From positions 6,696,001-6,760,000 of the forward strand of contig CM082584.2 in the NCBI GenBank assembly GCA_040954595.2: a DNA stretch of 64,000 bases, in the 5' to 3' direction. The position numbers and the translations under genes are program-made. The notes beneath the pieces are model-generated. The model saw only the letters and a list, made by a program, of their open reading frames with translations, made no database searches and was not told the origin of the DNA. The DNA comes from Balanoglossus misakiensis. Taxonomy: Eukaryota; Hemichordata. Shown piece after piece: positions 21,366 to 33,773 of this stretch. How positions within the stretch are numbered: the first letter of the stretch is position 1; each line of letters starts with the position of its first letter.

Positions 21366-23883
21366 GACCCCGCCCGCGTCCGGGGTTTCCAAACCGCCGT
21401 GGAACAGAATGACTGCTGGTAGTTTAAGGGGAGATCGGTTCAGTTGGATAGTGCTTTTTTCTGCTTAGGACCCATGATGCTTCGTTGCAAATCCCTAACC
21501 CTGGTCTGCGGCTAGTGAATTTTTTGGGGAAAGGGCGGAATGCTTTCAAGAACATGTAAATCAGATTTTCATGTTTTCAGAAGTTTGTTTCAACGTCATT
21601 TCGTGTTCTTGCACTGAGTACATCTATACGTGTATGTTTGTCTGCTTAGCGCCAACAAATTGTATACATTTTGATCACATTGATTTGTGAAACTGCGGGG
21701 ATCGCTTCTCAGAGAGCTGAAAAACTGTGTCTTCCCAGGCTTCAAGCATCACTCAGCCATAAGCCTTGCCTCTATTTCCAGCAGAAATGCAGTGCTTGCC
21801 TGGCCCTTGGGTGACAAGTTGCTTTCTGGAAAACTCTTCGGAGGAAAGTGTGAATATAATTCTAGCACATGCTCAGAAAAGCCTTGGAGGTCCAGCGAGT
21901 CTTGGACACTCAACAACTGAGGTGTGAACCTTGGAAAGGTTCCCGGCCAGTCACAGACAGACAGACACACAGACACCAGGAAGTCGAGAACAAAACGTAA
22001 ATACATTTCAGTGAACACAACCAGTGTGTTCACTCATCAACGTGGCATTTCAAATGTACAGCCCTTTTTGCCAGGCATGTCTACTGAAGATCATGTAACT
22101 CTACATGTAGGTGCTCGACAGGAAAACAAAAGTTACGTATTTTCCAGTCAGAACAAATATCTGATGTGTTGTAAGTTAAAATTAAAATCATGTTATAATT
22201 ATCCGAGGGATAAACTCTCCTGTAGCATTTTCCCAACACTGGTTTTAAACCTGTTCCCGTTGAAGTTCTAGTCCTACCCCTAATTTGTTTACAATCTGTC
22301 ATATGCTTGCGTCCGTTTTGATAAATATTTTTTTTTATGCTACAAGCTCCCATGTTGGGAATGATGCCCCTACTTATGCGAACCTCTATCCAGATGTGTG
22401 GTTGCAACCGTGGCGACAGGCCTCCCCTACATACGACTAGAAAATGGTTCGTGCCAGCTGTGAAGGGGTATAGCCATAGGATGGTGCCACTTATCCAGTC
22501 TGAGGGATAGTTAGCTTTCTGTTGTAAATATTTATTTTCCCCCCGATGAACATGTTTTGTATTTTTTTATTTAATTTTTTATCAAGAAAGAGTAATACCT
22601 ACGCCATGTTTTTAAACCCCTTTCAACTTCTAGCCGAGTTTCATTATATTCAACTCTCTGGGTGGATTGATATATAGTGAAATAGGGGAGGAAGGGGCTT
22701 CTTTAGTTAATAGATAAACAAATATAGAGATATTCTGAATATATATATACTTGTGACGTTGGTCCGTGACTTCTTGTGTTGTATGTAACAATCTGAAATG
22801 AGTTGATTTATTCTACAAAGATGCTATGCTGCCATTGTAAGCTCTCTCTTTCTCTTTCATATTGAAATGATATCTTCCATACTTGTAAATAGCGATAAAA
22901 ACAAGAAAACCCTATTTTCTGGAATGGAGTACTCTATTATTTTAACGGAAGCAGAATATTTTTTGTTGTGTTACAGGGGGAAAAACTCCAAGGGGAAAAG
23001 AAAACAAGTTATGTTTTGTAGGATAATTGAAGGGCTTCTCATTTTACGAACACTCGGAGAAAATTTTCATTAATTTAATAAATTGTGTGTCTGTGGCATC
23101 TGTAAAAAGACTGAAGATTCGTGTATATTTAACCGAGATTATAAATTAGAGATAGGTAGTTGAAGTTTGCAGGATTTAATACATGTACCTTATGGCCATC
23201 TTACTTCTGAGAAGAACTCTGAAATAAAAATGTGTCTGTCGGAAAGCATGGGCAAAATTCACTGTAGATGAAGAGAAAACTAATTGCTCAGAAAAGTATA
23301 ATTTATTGTGATTGTTTTTGTCTTCCATTAATTAGCTCATAGAATTTGCCTCAAAAATTGAAAGTTGTAAACTTTTGCTTTTTTTGCATAAGATGGGAAA
23401 CCAGGTGTCTTCACAGAAACATTTCAATCAGAAAACTGAATTGTCTCAAAATTCAGACTACATTGTATTTGAAATCCAAAATGGCTGCCAATTTGTCGGT
23501 AACAGGTATAAAATCGACAATATGGATAGAATCCCATTTCTTAGGAGTCCAAGTTTAGGTGTGTTGATTCTTTTGACAAATATTTAACTCCTTAAAGTAC
23601 ATGTATACCAACATTTCCAGGGGTTTTCAACTTTTCAGAAAGAAAAAATAATCTAAGGATGTATTTGCTCTTTTATACATTTTGTCTTTGTGTGCTTTGT
23701 GAGTAAAATTTTATGAAATAAGAGTTTATAGCGAAATAAAATAAAAGTTACAGCTTACTCCAGTGTTGAGTGAGAGATGTTAATTGCAACCAGAATGGAC
23801 CGAGAACAAAAACATTACAGAAAACTAAATGACTGGTGGACGCATACCGAAACCATGAGCTCAGCCCCAAATTTGAAACTCAA

Positions 23884-24023
23884 CTCAGTACCAGAAACAC
23901 GCCCAAAGTAAACATGCACACAAAAAGTATTAAGATTATAGTATAAAGACAAAAAATCACCGCAAACACACAAAAAGTATTGAGATTCCAAAAATCACCA
24001 AGCGACCAGTGAGCTGGTCTACC
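23884..24023 (+). repeat. Interspersed repeat family 2, copy A
   Basis: It shares ordered blocks with 32184-32270: CTCAGTACC.GAAAC, CCCAAAG, ACACA.AAAG, AAAGAC.AAAAATC.CC and a closing CCAGT/CCGAT...GGTCT. This copy is longer because an internal segment (CACAAAAAGTATT) is repeated. It has no coding capacity. Confidence 0.4.
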
Positions 24024-25435
24024 TTGTTGCTAGTGCGCCTTCAAGTGATGGAACCGAGCGAGCGAGCGAACGCCGGTCTGGCGAGAGGCTTCGATCGAGC
24101 TCAACCAGAGTACAAACATTCGCCGTAGAGTGCGCTCTCCACTGCTTGCGGTTACCAGTTATAAAGTACTCCGTCGCCTGCCACCATTCAATAAAAAATA
24201 CTCTGTATCCATTGCAAACAACAATCATATCCTTTGCTTGCTAATGCTTCGTCTGCCCTCAATCATGTTCCATAGAATTGGTCTCATGTTTCGCCATGAC
24301 AATGTATCGCAAAACATTAGGTTTTGAATTCGAATTATCTGGTGTCAAAAATCTTTTAAAAGGTTTATTCGAACAGTTTTGATTACTTCAGATAAGGAAA
24401 ACGAAGAAAGGTTTTTTGAAACCAATGATTTGTAAGGACAGAAGAGCACTTTTTGTTTATTGGTAAGGTCTCGGAAAGAATTCTGTCAAATATTGACAGG
24501 ACAGACGGTGTGTGAAAGAACTTTACTGAGGAGGTAGACTATTCTACTCGACGTTCAAGGTTAGGTTGTTCAAATATTAATGTACAACAACTCAATATGG
24601 CGACGTCGCAACAAAGACCCCAATCCTCAAAGTCTAAAGGGGAAAAGCGCATGCCCTGTCTGAATAAAACAAAGCCACGACCGATATTGTCGACATTCTC
24701 ATGCACGAACAATATCCCTAAGAGTAGTGATTACAATCCCGGCTGTTATTTTTCTAATTGATCACGAAACGATGCATTTTATCGTCATCGATTTCATACC
24801 TATTAATGATAATAGTACATTTCCCTTCTCACGAGGTCAGAGCTCTTACCTACAACAACACGACTTCTCTTACGCATTCATAATAAATGATTGGCATATA
24901 CTGCGATTAAAAAAGTGTCATTTCTATTTGCATTGCAATAAATCATCTCGTCCGCTATGTCAACAAATATCCGTGTACAAAAGCCAACTGTTGCGTCAAC
25001 TTGAATCAAAGTTAAGTGGGGGGAGGGGATAATCATAAGTGTACCACGTCTTTGAGTAAAGCAAACTTGCAGCATAAGTCATTTTGCGCCGTGGCTACCT
25101 GTTAAGGGGTGGTATTCGTAAACTAACTGCAACGAGGGAGTGGTCGGGCTATGGTTGTCAACAAACCATATGCACAATACATAAATTAATAATTGAACAA
25201 AAAATTATTTGTCCTGCACATAAAATATTGATCAGTTAAATACTGAAATGACAAAATACCACCATATATCCCAGAAAACCTTCGATATGACTGCGCACTA
25301 TCTGAGTGGCATCAAATTGTCAGAGTTCGAGATGGATAGATACACATGGGGACTGCACCCCCAGTCACGCATTCGGATTAAAGAGAAAGGTGATTAACAT
25401 GCTTGAATGCATAGAACAACTCGTCAACTTCACCC

Positions 25436-25448
25436 AGTTCAAAGGTCA
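25436..25448 (+). promoter_or_regulatory. DR1-like site, AGTTCA-A-AGGTCA, upstream of the Cys-loop receptor gene
   Basis: A good match to the one-base-spaced direct repeat bound by HNF4, COUP-TF and RXR-type nuclear receptors. It lies about 330 bases upstream of the receptor's start codon. A regulatory role is inference from motif and position. Confidence 0.3.
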
Positions 25449-25775
25449 GTGTCATCTGAAAATTTATGGTTCCCGATGAAATTTTAAAATCTAATATCAG
25501 GAAGAGCAGGATACATTGTTGTATAAATCTTTGCAACGCTGTCATCACCACTTGGCCTTATCTCACCATCCGTCCCATGAGGCGCCAATTCTTTGTCAGA
25601 TATCGCGAAGTTGTCGGCGACCGACCATAAGTGATCTGCGGGCATTTTGTACATCTTGACGATAAGGAAGGACATTTGTGGTACCGGCGTCGCGCGTGTT
25701 TGTATACTAGGGATTTCTGTGCATTTTGTATTTCTTTTCGGTGATGATGATGACGTAAGCGGCTGTGATGGTGAG

Positions 25776-28417
25776 ATGGCTCCCAGAAATCACGCGCCAG
25801 GCTGCCTGCTGTGGCTTCTCGTCTGCTCGCTGTCGGCGACAAGATTTCCAGTTAGTGCATCTAAAGGTGAGCGTCAGCGCACGCCCAAATGTTGACCGCA
25901 CAGCGTCTTGTCGCAGTGGCAAAATCTTCCATTGTGAATGCCAATTTATCTGAAGAATTATGATTTAAGAAAGTTTTATCGAACTTATGCCTTGTACGAC
26001 GAGTATAATTTCACTAAAGATGTTTAATTTGCTGTATAAAGCTGCCGACATACATGTAAACCACTTGTTCTTTCATTCTCATCATTTCTAGACTTTTGAG
26101 ATTATATGATTGGTTTATATTATTCCTAATATCAAAATACTGCTTGTTTGGTCCCAGTAACTACCTGAATTTATCTGTCTGTCCCACTGTATTTTGCCGA
26201 CTAGCCGAGAACTTTCAACATCAACTGATGAGGGAATTACTGACGGGATACGACCGAAATATACGCCCCGTCCACAATGTCTCCCAACCAACTGCAGTGG
26301 CGCTGGGAATGTCCCTGCTACAAATACTCGACGTGGTAAGCGGATTTTAAGTTCAACATTTAGGTTATTTACGGAGATCGACGAAGTCATTCGGTTTCAT
26401 GGCAAGTTGCCGTTATAACAAGATTGCAACTTGAAACCTAACAGCAAATTGTGCTGGCAAAGGCCACCAATCAGCCAAGTGGTTACAAGTTCCTCCAATG
26501 ACGTTATATATACCCAATGACCCCCTTTTCCTGTTAATACGCAGAACATGAAGGAATTTCAACTCACTTTGAGCATGTGGATGAGATACGTAAGTATGAA
26601 TTCTAGAAGGCAATTTTGATGTGGATCTTTAGTCAATAATCCAGCCACATATACAATTCTTCTTTGTGCTTCATGTGTGTTTCGACGGCAAACTTTCTGT
26701 GGCAGAGCCATAGCCTGGTATCAATGCAGATGGTATAACGTGCTGAGGGGTTGTACTTAATTTTACTTTGTACTGTCACTCGAAATATACGAGTCGTACG
26801 TAAATAATGTGAACAAAATGTTCGCACCCGCCACCGATTGGGTTTCTACTCTAACTCATTTGCGTATACTACTTTTCAGAGCTGGATGGACGACTTCCTG
26901 CAATGGAACGTCTCCAACTATGGTTCTATCGAGTACACGTACATCCCCATATCGGAAATATGGATACCCGACGTGAAACTGCATAATGAGTAAGACATGA
27001 AGATTCATGTACATAGTTTTTGGCGACGTACATGTATGTTCAATTGTGGTAATGACATTATATGCTGACTTTTCCCGCTCAGAGAAGGCGCTCAAAACAT
27101 TAATCTATCGGCGTTCTCTCGTTTGCAATAACTGTCGCAGGTTGCCATCTTTGTTCTCTCTCTCCAGCATCAAAGACCATCCGCAGGAGGACGTGTTCGC
27201 CAACGTGGCCTTCAACGGCTCGGTGTCCTACCGCATCAACGACGTCACCAGCACCAGCTGCCAGTGGGACCTGCTGTACTTCCCGTTCGACCGCCAGCAG
27301 TGCCGTCTCACCTTCGGCTCCTGGGCCTTCAACGCGCACCACGTCGACACCGTCCCCGGGCTCGTCGCCAACGACACGTCGGACTTCGTCGGCAACGGCG
27401 AGTGGGTGCTGACGGGGCTCGTGGCCGAGTACGGCGTCAAGTACTACGCCCGCTTCGACGAGCCGTTCAGCTACACCACGTTCCTCGTCTCCATCGAGCG
27501 CATCCCGTTCTTCTACGTCTCCAATCTCCTCATCCCGAACATCCTTCTCTCCCTTCTGATGCTGCTGGGTTTCTGTCTGCCCCCGGAGTCTGGAGAGCGG
27601 GTGACGCTGTCCATCACAAATTTGCTTGCCTTGGTCTTGTTCCAACAGCTGGTCATGCAGATGATGCCCCATACACCGGGCAGTATACCCTATCTTGGTA
27701 AGTGTTAAACAGCCCACGACGGAAGTTACGAAAATTTGAGGGCAATTTGTTTTGGCCATAGTTATTTCTTTCTCAGTCGTTTCCTGTATTGTTTCCGCAT
27801 TTCCCGTCATCTGAGTTTTTTCCGTTTTTCTTCCAGTGTACTACTTCGTCTCAATGATTGCAATCACAGCCTGCGCGTGCGTGGCGTCCGTGTGGATCCT
27901 CTCCATATTCCATCACGAGAACCACCCGAGCGAAGTGCCGAACTGGGCCCGGCGACTGGTCTTCGACTACATACAGCCTTGCCTGTGCATGGGGAAGGGG
28001 TACGCCCACCAGACCGCGACCGCCGCGGGCGCCACCAACCAGGATCCGGAAACGAACGCCCCGCAATCCCAGTCCATCTCCGACGCGGGCGGCGTCGCTT
28101 TCGTCGGTGGCTGCGACAAGGCCACCGTTCTGCGCAACTTACATTTTCTGGACGGACCACAAACGGAGGAGCACATGAAAGAACGCCCGACATACCGCCA
28201 ACGCTACCTGACTGTCCGCACTTCGAGAAACATTGAGGATTTGCTCGACCACGTGAAGAGGCTGTCGGTCAGATTTCAAGAGAAGGAGGAGACGAAAGCC
28301 ATCGTGGCCGAATGGAAAGAATTAGCGCGTATTATTGATCGCCTGCTGTTGTTGATTTTCGCCGTCATACTAATCACAGCTATAATTGTTATCATATGCG
28401 TGGAACTTAGCTACTAG
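25776..28417 (+). CDS. Divergent nicotinic-acetylcholine-receptor-like Cys-loop channel subunit
   Basis: Six exons: 25776-25866, 26205-26335, 26545-26589, 26880-26989, 27168-27697, 27837-28417; phases agree and give 495 residues. The first 28 or so residues are a signal peptide. The 45-base exon 3 (NMKEF...) matches the short exon typical of this family. The extracellular domain has the Cys-loop Cys157 to Cys171 with 13 residues between and the FPFD motif. Four membrane spans lie at about 239-262, 269-291, 301-325 and 466-495. Glu269 at M2 -1' and Leu279 at 9' point to a cation channel. Agonist-site residues by alignment: loop B Trp178 and loop C Tyr219 are kept, loop A Tyr is His124, the vicinal cysteines are Arg221-Phe222, and the last loop C Tyr is Phe226. 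It is therefore not an alpha subunit. The outer 20' position is Gln290 rather than the usual acidic residue. The M3-M4 loop carries an amphipathic helix before M4. It may need a partner subunit or respond to another ligand. Confidence 0.9.
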
Positions 28418-30077
28418 ACTACATCTCTGTGAAATTTCATACCCTTCGTTGGTCAATTACAAAAGATACAAGGAGAGAATGACATACATACTGTATATAC
28501 GTAATATCAATGATTTGCAATTTTGTAAAATGTCCATCAATGCGACCTAAGCGAATTATGGCTTTTTTGTATATGGAAAACTACGTGGATGTATTATCTT
28601 TATCTTGTAAGGATTTCTCATTGGAGCCTTGTATACGAAGTGGTCGAAAATTTGTACGCAAATTTGGAAAAAAATTGGAAATTGAAAGTAAAAAATCATG
28701 ATTATTAAGAAAATTGCACCATTTAATTTATATTGCTATAATTATATATAACCAACTTACATCATAATCAGAATTTATAGAAATTGAAAAGGGTTCATTT
28801 ACGGGATTATGTCAATTTTAAATGTACGCGACATTTTCTCTTTGACTGTCCAAATGTTAAGTGCTTTTTAAGTTTGGCTATTAATATCATCTATTACATA
28901 AATATCAGAATCAAACGAAGACATGTAATTTATGGATACTTTTTTAAGCAAAAAAATAACAGCTTTTGAATATTACTACTACGTCGACGAAGGGGGACGA
29001 TAGAACAATTCGTCGTTACGAGATTTACGCAATCTCACCGTCAGCTAAAATGTGATTAGTCATTTTCTTAAAACACCCGAACATATTAAAGTTCAAGATA
29101 AACACGATATGTAAACTTGCGTGGATATTTCCGTGCATAAGGACAACTCTGTTTGTTGAATCCGACAACGTCGAAGCCTTGACAGTAATTACCCCCACTG
29201 CCATTTGCAAGGCACTTCTGTAGCTGAAGCAGGTCGAAATACAACCGAACACTTTAATCAAGTAGTTAGCGGAAATAATGTAGAGTCAGATCAATTAGGC
29301 CTATAAATTGAGAGACGTCGAGTACGTCGAGTTCAGTACACCGTGCCTGTTGGAACGATGACTGGGTTGAACATCGCTCATGCGCATTACAGCGGGAAAG
29401 CTTTCGCAGAAGTTACAATAATCATCCACGTCTCGCGAGATCTCGCAATGGGCGGGAAATCATCTGGATCGGAGTACTCATCACTGTTAAATTACTTGAG
29501 GCTTGCAACACATAATTATACTTATTAAAATTGCTCGTTTTTCTTTCCAAACATAATCTTGTATCTTGGCCTGCGGGCGTGTGTACTTTCACAATTACGG
29601 CACATTATCTCTAATGAGCAGACATGATGACGTCATCAAAGACGGTGTAGTATTTACACATTTATAAAGTTACATATAGTTGTCAAGAAAGCTCCGGGTG
29701 CACTACCAAAGGTTGACAACTCAGTCTTACTCCAGCAAGTTGAAACGTCGGAATTTAAAAAAAATATATCAGATTCTGAATAGCATGACCGAGCTCGAGT
29801 AGAGAAAATATTTCTCATTGCTTGTCACTGTGTCACAAAAGCACGCACGTTATTAGTGGTATATATATTACTAGTAAGTGGTTTTTGCAAACGGTCGAAA
29901 ATACTTTCTCGACATGCTATGAAAGATAATAATGGATTGGTATCGAGTTTTGATACCTTTTTTGAAAGGTGATAATAGCTTAGTATGACCAAGATGCCTT
30001 GCAAGTCCAGAAGAAAATGTCCCACTTCTGAACTGAAATGTATATTTATGGAGATGAACGAACAAATTAAACGTGGA
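28418..30077. other. Spacer between the channel gene and GPCR 1
   Basis: AT-rich sequence between the convergent 3' ends of the plus-strand channel gene and the minus-strand GPCR gene. It should hold both 3' UTRs, but I could not place a convincing poly(A) signal for either. No coding exon was recognised. Confidence 0.4.
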
Positions 30078-31322
30078 TTATAAATCTGTTATCTCCTGAC
30101 GCTCAAATCTCGATGCGACGCAAGATCTTGCGGATCGACTCTCACACGGAAAATCTCTGTACGATGAACTTGACGGGCAGCAGCACTTGCAGGAGAGTAT
30201 ATTTTTGTAGGCTCGACGGAAGTCCCTGTTTTTGGCGTACAGCATGGGATTGATGGCGGAATTCGCGTTGCCGAGGCAAACGGTTATCGCCAACACGCGT
30301 CTGAAGTTCACCCGGCAGTTGACGCAGAGCCCCGCCGCCGTCAGGGCAACGAAGAACGGCGCCCACATGAGAAAGAAGGCCGCGATCAAGAGCGCGATGC
30401 ACTTGATCGCCTTCATTTCCGATTTACTCACTTGCCTTATTCCGTTCTTCACGCTTAAAAACGGTCGCGATTTTCGCCGTGCTGAAGATGTGTTGTTTTG
30501 AATGTCCTCAACAGGCGTTCGCGCCTTCTCTTTAAGTGACTGACTCGCCCCAGTCTCCGTGACGTCTTGGTTTTCGTCACAACGCTGAGAGACAGTTGTT
30601 TCCACGTCCGCCGCCGCACTCCCGCGGCGTTCCCGAGAAATTCTGCGACGGTGATGAAGTTCACGTTCCGTCTTCTTGAGCTGGTGTCTGACGGCGCGCA
30701 GAATGTGGAACCCGCAGTAAGTGATGACCGCCCCCGGGAGAACGACGTAAAAGGCGGCGGTCGATATCACGAACTCGGTCTTGATAGGGTAACACGTCGG
30801 CGGGTAAACGTTCTTCCACGGCCGGGGCGTCCGCTGCTCGTTCCAGCGAGTCATGCACGCCAGCCCGGCGAAGAGGAACGACGCCACCCAGGTGGCGACC
30901 ACGGCAAGCCGCGCCCGCGCCTTCGTCATGAACCGGTGGTAGTGCAGCGGGTGGATAAGGTAGATGTACTTGTCCAAGCTGACGAGCATCACCCCGTACG
31001 CGGACGTCGAGGCGAGCCCGATGTTAAAAGTTATATTGACGCTGCACAGGAATTCTCCGATGTCCCATCCAGCGTGGGCCGCCATCAACAGCGGCAACGG
31101 CAAGACCCCGACGCAGAAATCCGCAATGGACAGGTTGAGAATGAAGATGTTCGACACGTTCTCTCGTAGCTTTCTCACGATGAGGACTGAGCAGATGACA
31201 ACGGTGTTGGACAGGATGACGGCCCACATAATCGCCATTTCCAGCAGGAGAACGAACACCTGCTCCTCTCGCGACGCGACGTTTTGTTTCGCGCCGGTAC
31301 TGCCGGTATCGTTCCATGCCAT
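30078..31322 (-). CDS. Class A (rhodopsin-family) GPCR 1, intronless, ligand unknown
   Basis: Single-exon gene of 414 residues starting MAWNDTGST. An in-frame ATG 21 codons upstream (31385) exists, but the paralogue at 38197-39516 begins MAGNDT, so the downstream start is chosen; NDT is a probable N-glycosylation site. Seven membrane spans carry class A landmarks: LSNTVV (1.50), SIAD (2.50), Cys at 3.25 paired with an ECL2 cysteine (PPTCYP), Trp 4.50, Pro 5.50, MWAPFF (6.47-6.52) and NSAINPMLY (7.45-7.53). Two key positions are unusual: counting from Cys3.25, position 3.32 is Asn rather than the Asp of amine receptors, and the DRY motif is DKY. Position 7.43 is Asn. The third intracellular loop is long and basic, and a CKCCC cluster after TM7 is a likely palmitoylation site. 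Overall shape is like amine receptors, but the missing Asp3.32 argues against a classical amine ligand. Confidence 0.92.
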   Translation of the reverse strand: MAWNDTGSTGAKQNVASREEQVFVLLLEMAIMWAVILSNTVVICSVLIVRKLRENVSNIFILNLSIADFCVGVLPLPLLMAAHAGWDIGEFLCSVNITFNIGLASTSAYGVMLVSLDKYIYLIHPLHYHRFMTKARARLAVVATWVASFLFAGLACMTRWNEQRTPRPWKNVYPPTCYPIKTEFVISTAAFYVVLPGAVITYCGFHILRAVRHQLKKTERELHHRRRISRERRGSAAADVETTVSQRCDENQDVTETGASQSLKEKARTPVEDIQNNTSSARRKSRPFLSVKNGIRQVSKSEMKAIKCIALLIAAFFLMWAPFFVALTAAGLCVNCRVNFRRVLAITVCLGNANSAINPMLYAKNRDFRRAYKNILSCKCCCPSSSSYRDFPCESRSARSCVASRFERQEITDL

Positions 31323-32183
31323 TCTGATACGGGTCCGTCTCCGAGCGCTTCTTTCGAATGTTACTTCCTTGTCACACAATTTCAAACAGCTGTCGTAAAA
31401 CCGTCAAGACAAACAGATAAGTGCAGATTTTGCAGTAGGATATATTCCTGGCAACAGCCTGTTGGACTTTTTCGACAATGGCGTTGGAGTCGTTACAAGC
31501 ATTGGAAACGAGGCTGCGGAACTCGCCGTTTTAGGTTAAGTTCGCCATTACAATTACTTCTGCTGTCATTTCTTAAACTCAACACTTGACCTCTTACCCT
31601 ATCTTAACAAGCTTTTAGCAATATGTCCACCGTACCTGGATGCTGCTCTATGCTCTAAACGACGCTCGGGAGGGCGATTCCGAATGCTTGCGTTTCCATG
31701 ATAATGGAAAACTTATTCCACGATATTTAACGTCATTACAGACAAACGAATTAGAGTAAGTACGGATATTTTCCCCGGTTTAGTTTTGATACTCGTATAT
31801 TCTACAACAACAGCGTGCTGAACCGACCTGCATTGGGAACATACATTCACCCGTTGCTCTGCATACTGCAGCAACAGTTGGTGAGTGGGCAAAAACCTAA
31901 CGAACAGCAAATGGCGTGAATATTGCATGACGTCATCAACAGGGCGAAGAGCTACGGATGGGACTAGCATTTTTGAATGGCAAAGCCAGGCTCATTGCAC
32001 ACACCAATGAGCTGAGTGCTTACAATAGTAATGCATTTTTATACAAACACAGATTCAGAAACTAATGTGAGCAAAGCCAAAACGATGGCACTAATCCCAT
32101 AACATCAACAATGATAAATATGATGGGTGACATTGATGTATGACGTTACGAGGGTAATTTTCATAGCAGTACACGAAAACACA

Positions 32184-32270
32184 GCTCAGTACCGAAACTC
32201 CCCCAAAGCAATCAAACACACGAAAGGTACAAAGACGAAAAATCGCCAACCGATTAATGGGCCGGTCTTA
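32184..32270 (+). repeat. Interspersed repeat family 2, copy B
   Basis: Shorter copy of the element at 23884-24023, in the same orientation, recognised by the shared blocks CTCAGTACCGAAAC, CCCAAAGCAA, ACACACGAAAGG and AAAGACGAAAAATCGCC. Confidence 0.4.
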
Positions 32271-33469
32271 CATCAAAGCTATCGAGTTGAAATAAGTGCC
32301 ATGGTCATAAACTGAATAGCGCCCCCACATTGCGTGGTGAGAAGGAAATGTGCGAAGAAAATAAAAAAAATACAGTGCTCCATCCAGTATAGACATACCA
32401 AGGCCTATACTAGTATCCACGATAACAACACTACACGTCCCCAGACTATTTATTCTCTTGGGACATTTTCCGTGTCATGGCATTTTGTCCGCCGAGATAT
32501 TGCACTGGTGTAGTGCGAGTGAACTGCACCCGGGCCCAATGCACTGAGTGTCCAGACAGTGCGCCTGGCGTACTGACATTCACTCACCACACAAAAGATT
32601 ACAAATTAGTCATTCTTCATTTTGAAAGAAGGACTGCTTCCAGGTGTACATGTACATACTTCGGCCATTTTGTTTTGTAATCTCTGCGCTGGGCTCTCCG
32701 GCCTTTGGTTGGGGTTTTCATTTCTACCTTGCGCACGGTTTCGCCTGAAAGTTTCATTTTTTCGACGTACCAGCACGTTGCTGACGTACAATCAAAACTG
32801 CCTACTCGATAGAATTATTTTAAATTTGCGTGTTACGAGAGAAAAATACAGAAAAATGTTACTTACAGTAGAGGATGTGCGCAATAGGGGCTGCAAGCCA
32901 GGCACCTTCGATTTCCGTCAAGTCACGTTCCATGGCCGACCGTTCATGTACAGTATCTTCAATAGGACTACCACAATCTTGGAAAATCCAGTCCATTGGC
33001 ATAGTCATGACCTCCAACTACACTTGGTTGTCGAGAATAGCTCTGGGTCGTTTCCTCACTGCTTTCAGCCATGATGTTTGTACGTCCAAGACTGAGTTGC
33101 GAATGAAGGAAGTGGCACCTCACTGACCATCTGGCAAATAAACTGACTGGCAACTATCCAATCGAAATGGGCCATTCACCAGGGGCCTTTTGTGAAGCTT
33201 GTGATTGGTTGATGTGATCGAGAAGTTGTTTAGCATACCCAGATAACAGATGCTGTTTTAATGTTACGTGTTGTAAGACGTATAATGTGCTCGGCCATCG
33301 TGTCGTTCAATATCGCAAATTATCCTTTACTTATACTATAGACTGATTTTTTTTCATATTATGCTCAAGGCAAATAGGTTAAGTTCACCATCGCAATAAT
33401 ACTTCTGCTGACATTTCCTAATCACAACGCCTGGACCCTGCGGCGAGTTCCGTAGCCGCGTTTCCGATT

Positions 33470-33773
33470 ACTGCCGCAACGTTTCTTAAAATCGAGAATA
33501 AAAATTATGGGTTACCGTGCAAAATTTTGAACGAGAGAGCAGAATTACCTCAAATTTGAAATTCAAAATGGCCGCCAATTTTTGTGTCAACTAGTACATT
33601 TGTAGATGTATATGGAGAAAATTTAAATGATTTTTAAGAATATAATAGACCGTGAACACCCTCTCTTCTTCTTTGTTTTCAAATAGAACCACACACATTT
33701 ATATATCACAAAGACTCAATTTGGAGGAATATCATATTTTTTTCTGAGAATCTGTCCTCAAGGCGTGTTCTAC
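33470..33773 (+). repeat. Interspersed repeat family 1, copy B
   Basis: Aligns by eye along about 300 bases with copy A (3505-3873) in the same orientation, including GAATAAAAATT, AAAATGGCCGCCAAT, GACCGTGAACA, TTCTTTGTTTTCAA and the closing TCTGTCC...GGCGTGT. Its homology ends at the same place where a foldback element follows copy A. Confidence 0.6.

Larger units (their letters stand above)
21366..25775. other. 3' UTR of the SAMD1-like gene, then spacer to the ion-channel gene
   Basis: Candidate plus-strand poly(A) signals are AATAAA at 23077-23082, 23223-23228 and 23735-23740; the first two would give a 3' UTR of roughly 1.7 to 1.9 kb. A weak fragment of repeat family 1 (CAAAATGGC.GCCAAT) lies near 23479, and a family 2 copy at 23884-24023. 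No coding exon was recognised in the rest. Confidence 0.4.

Noticed and set aside
31323-31385. Upstream in-frame ATG of GPCR 1 (21 extra codons)
   Set aside because: The extra residues are basic with no match in the paralogue, whose start aligns with the downstream ATG (MAWNDT/MAGNDT).
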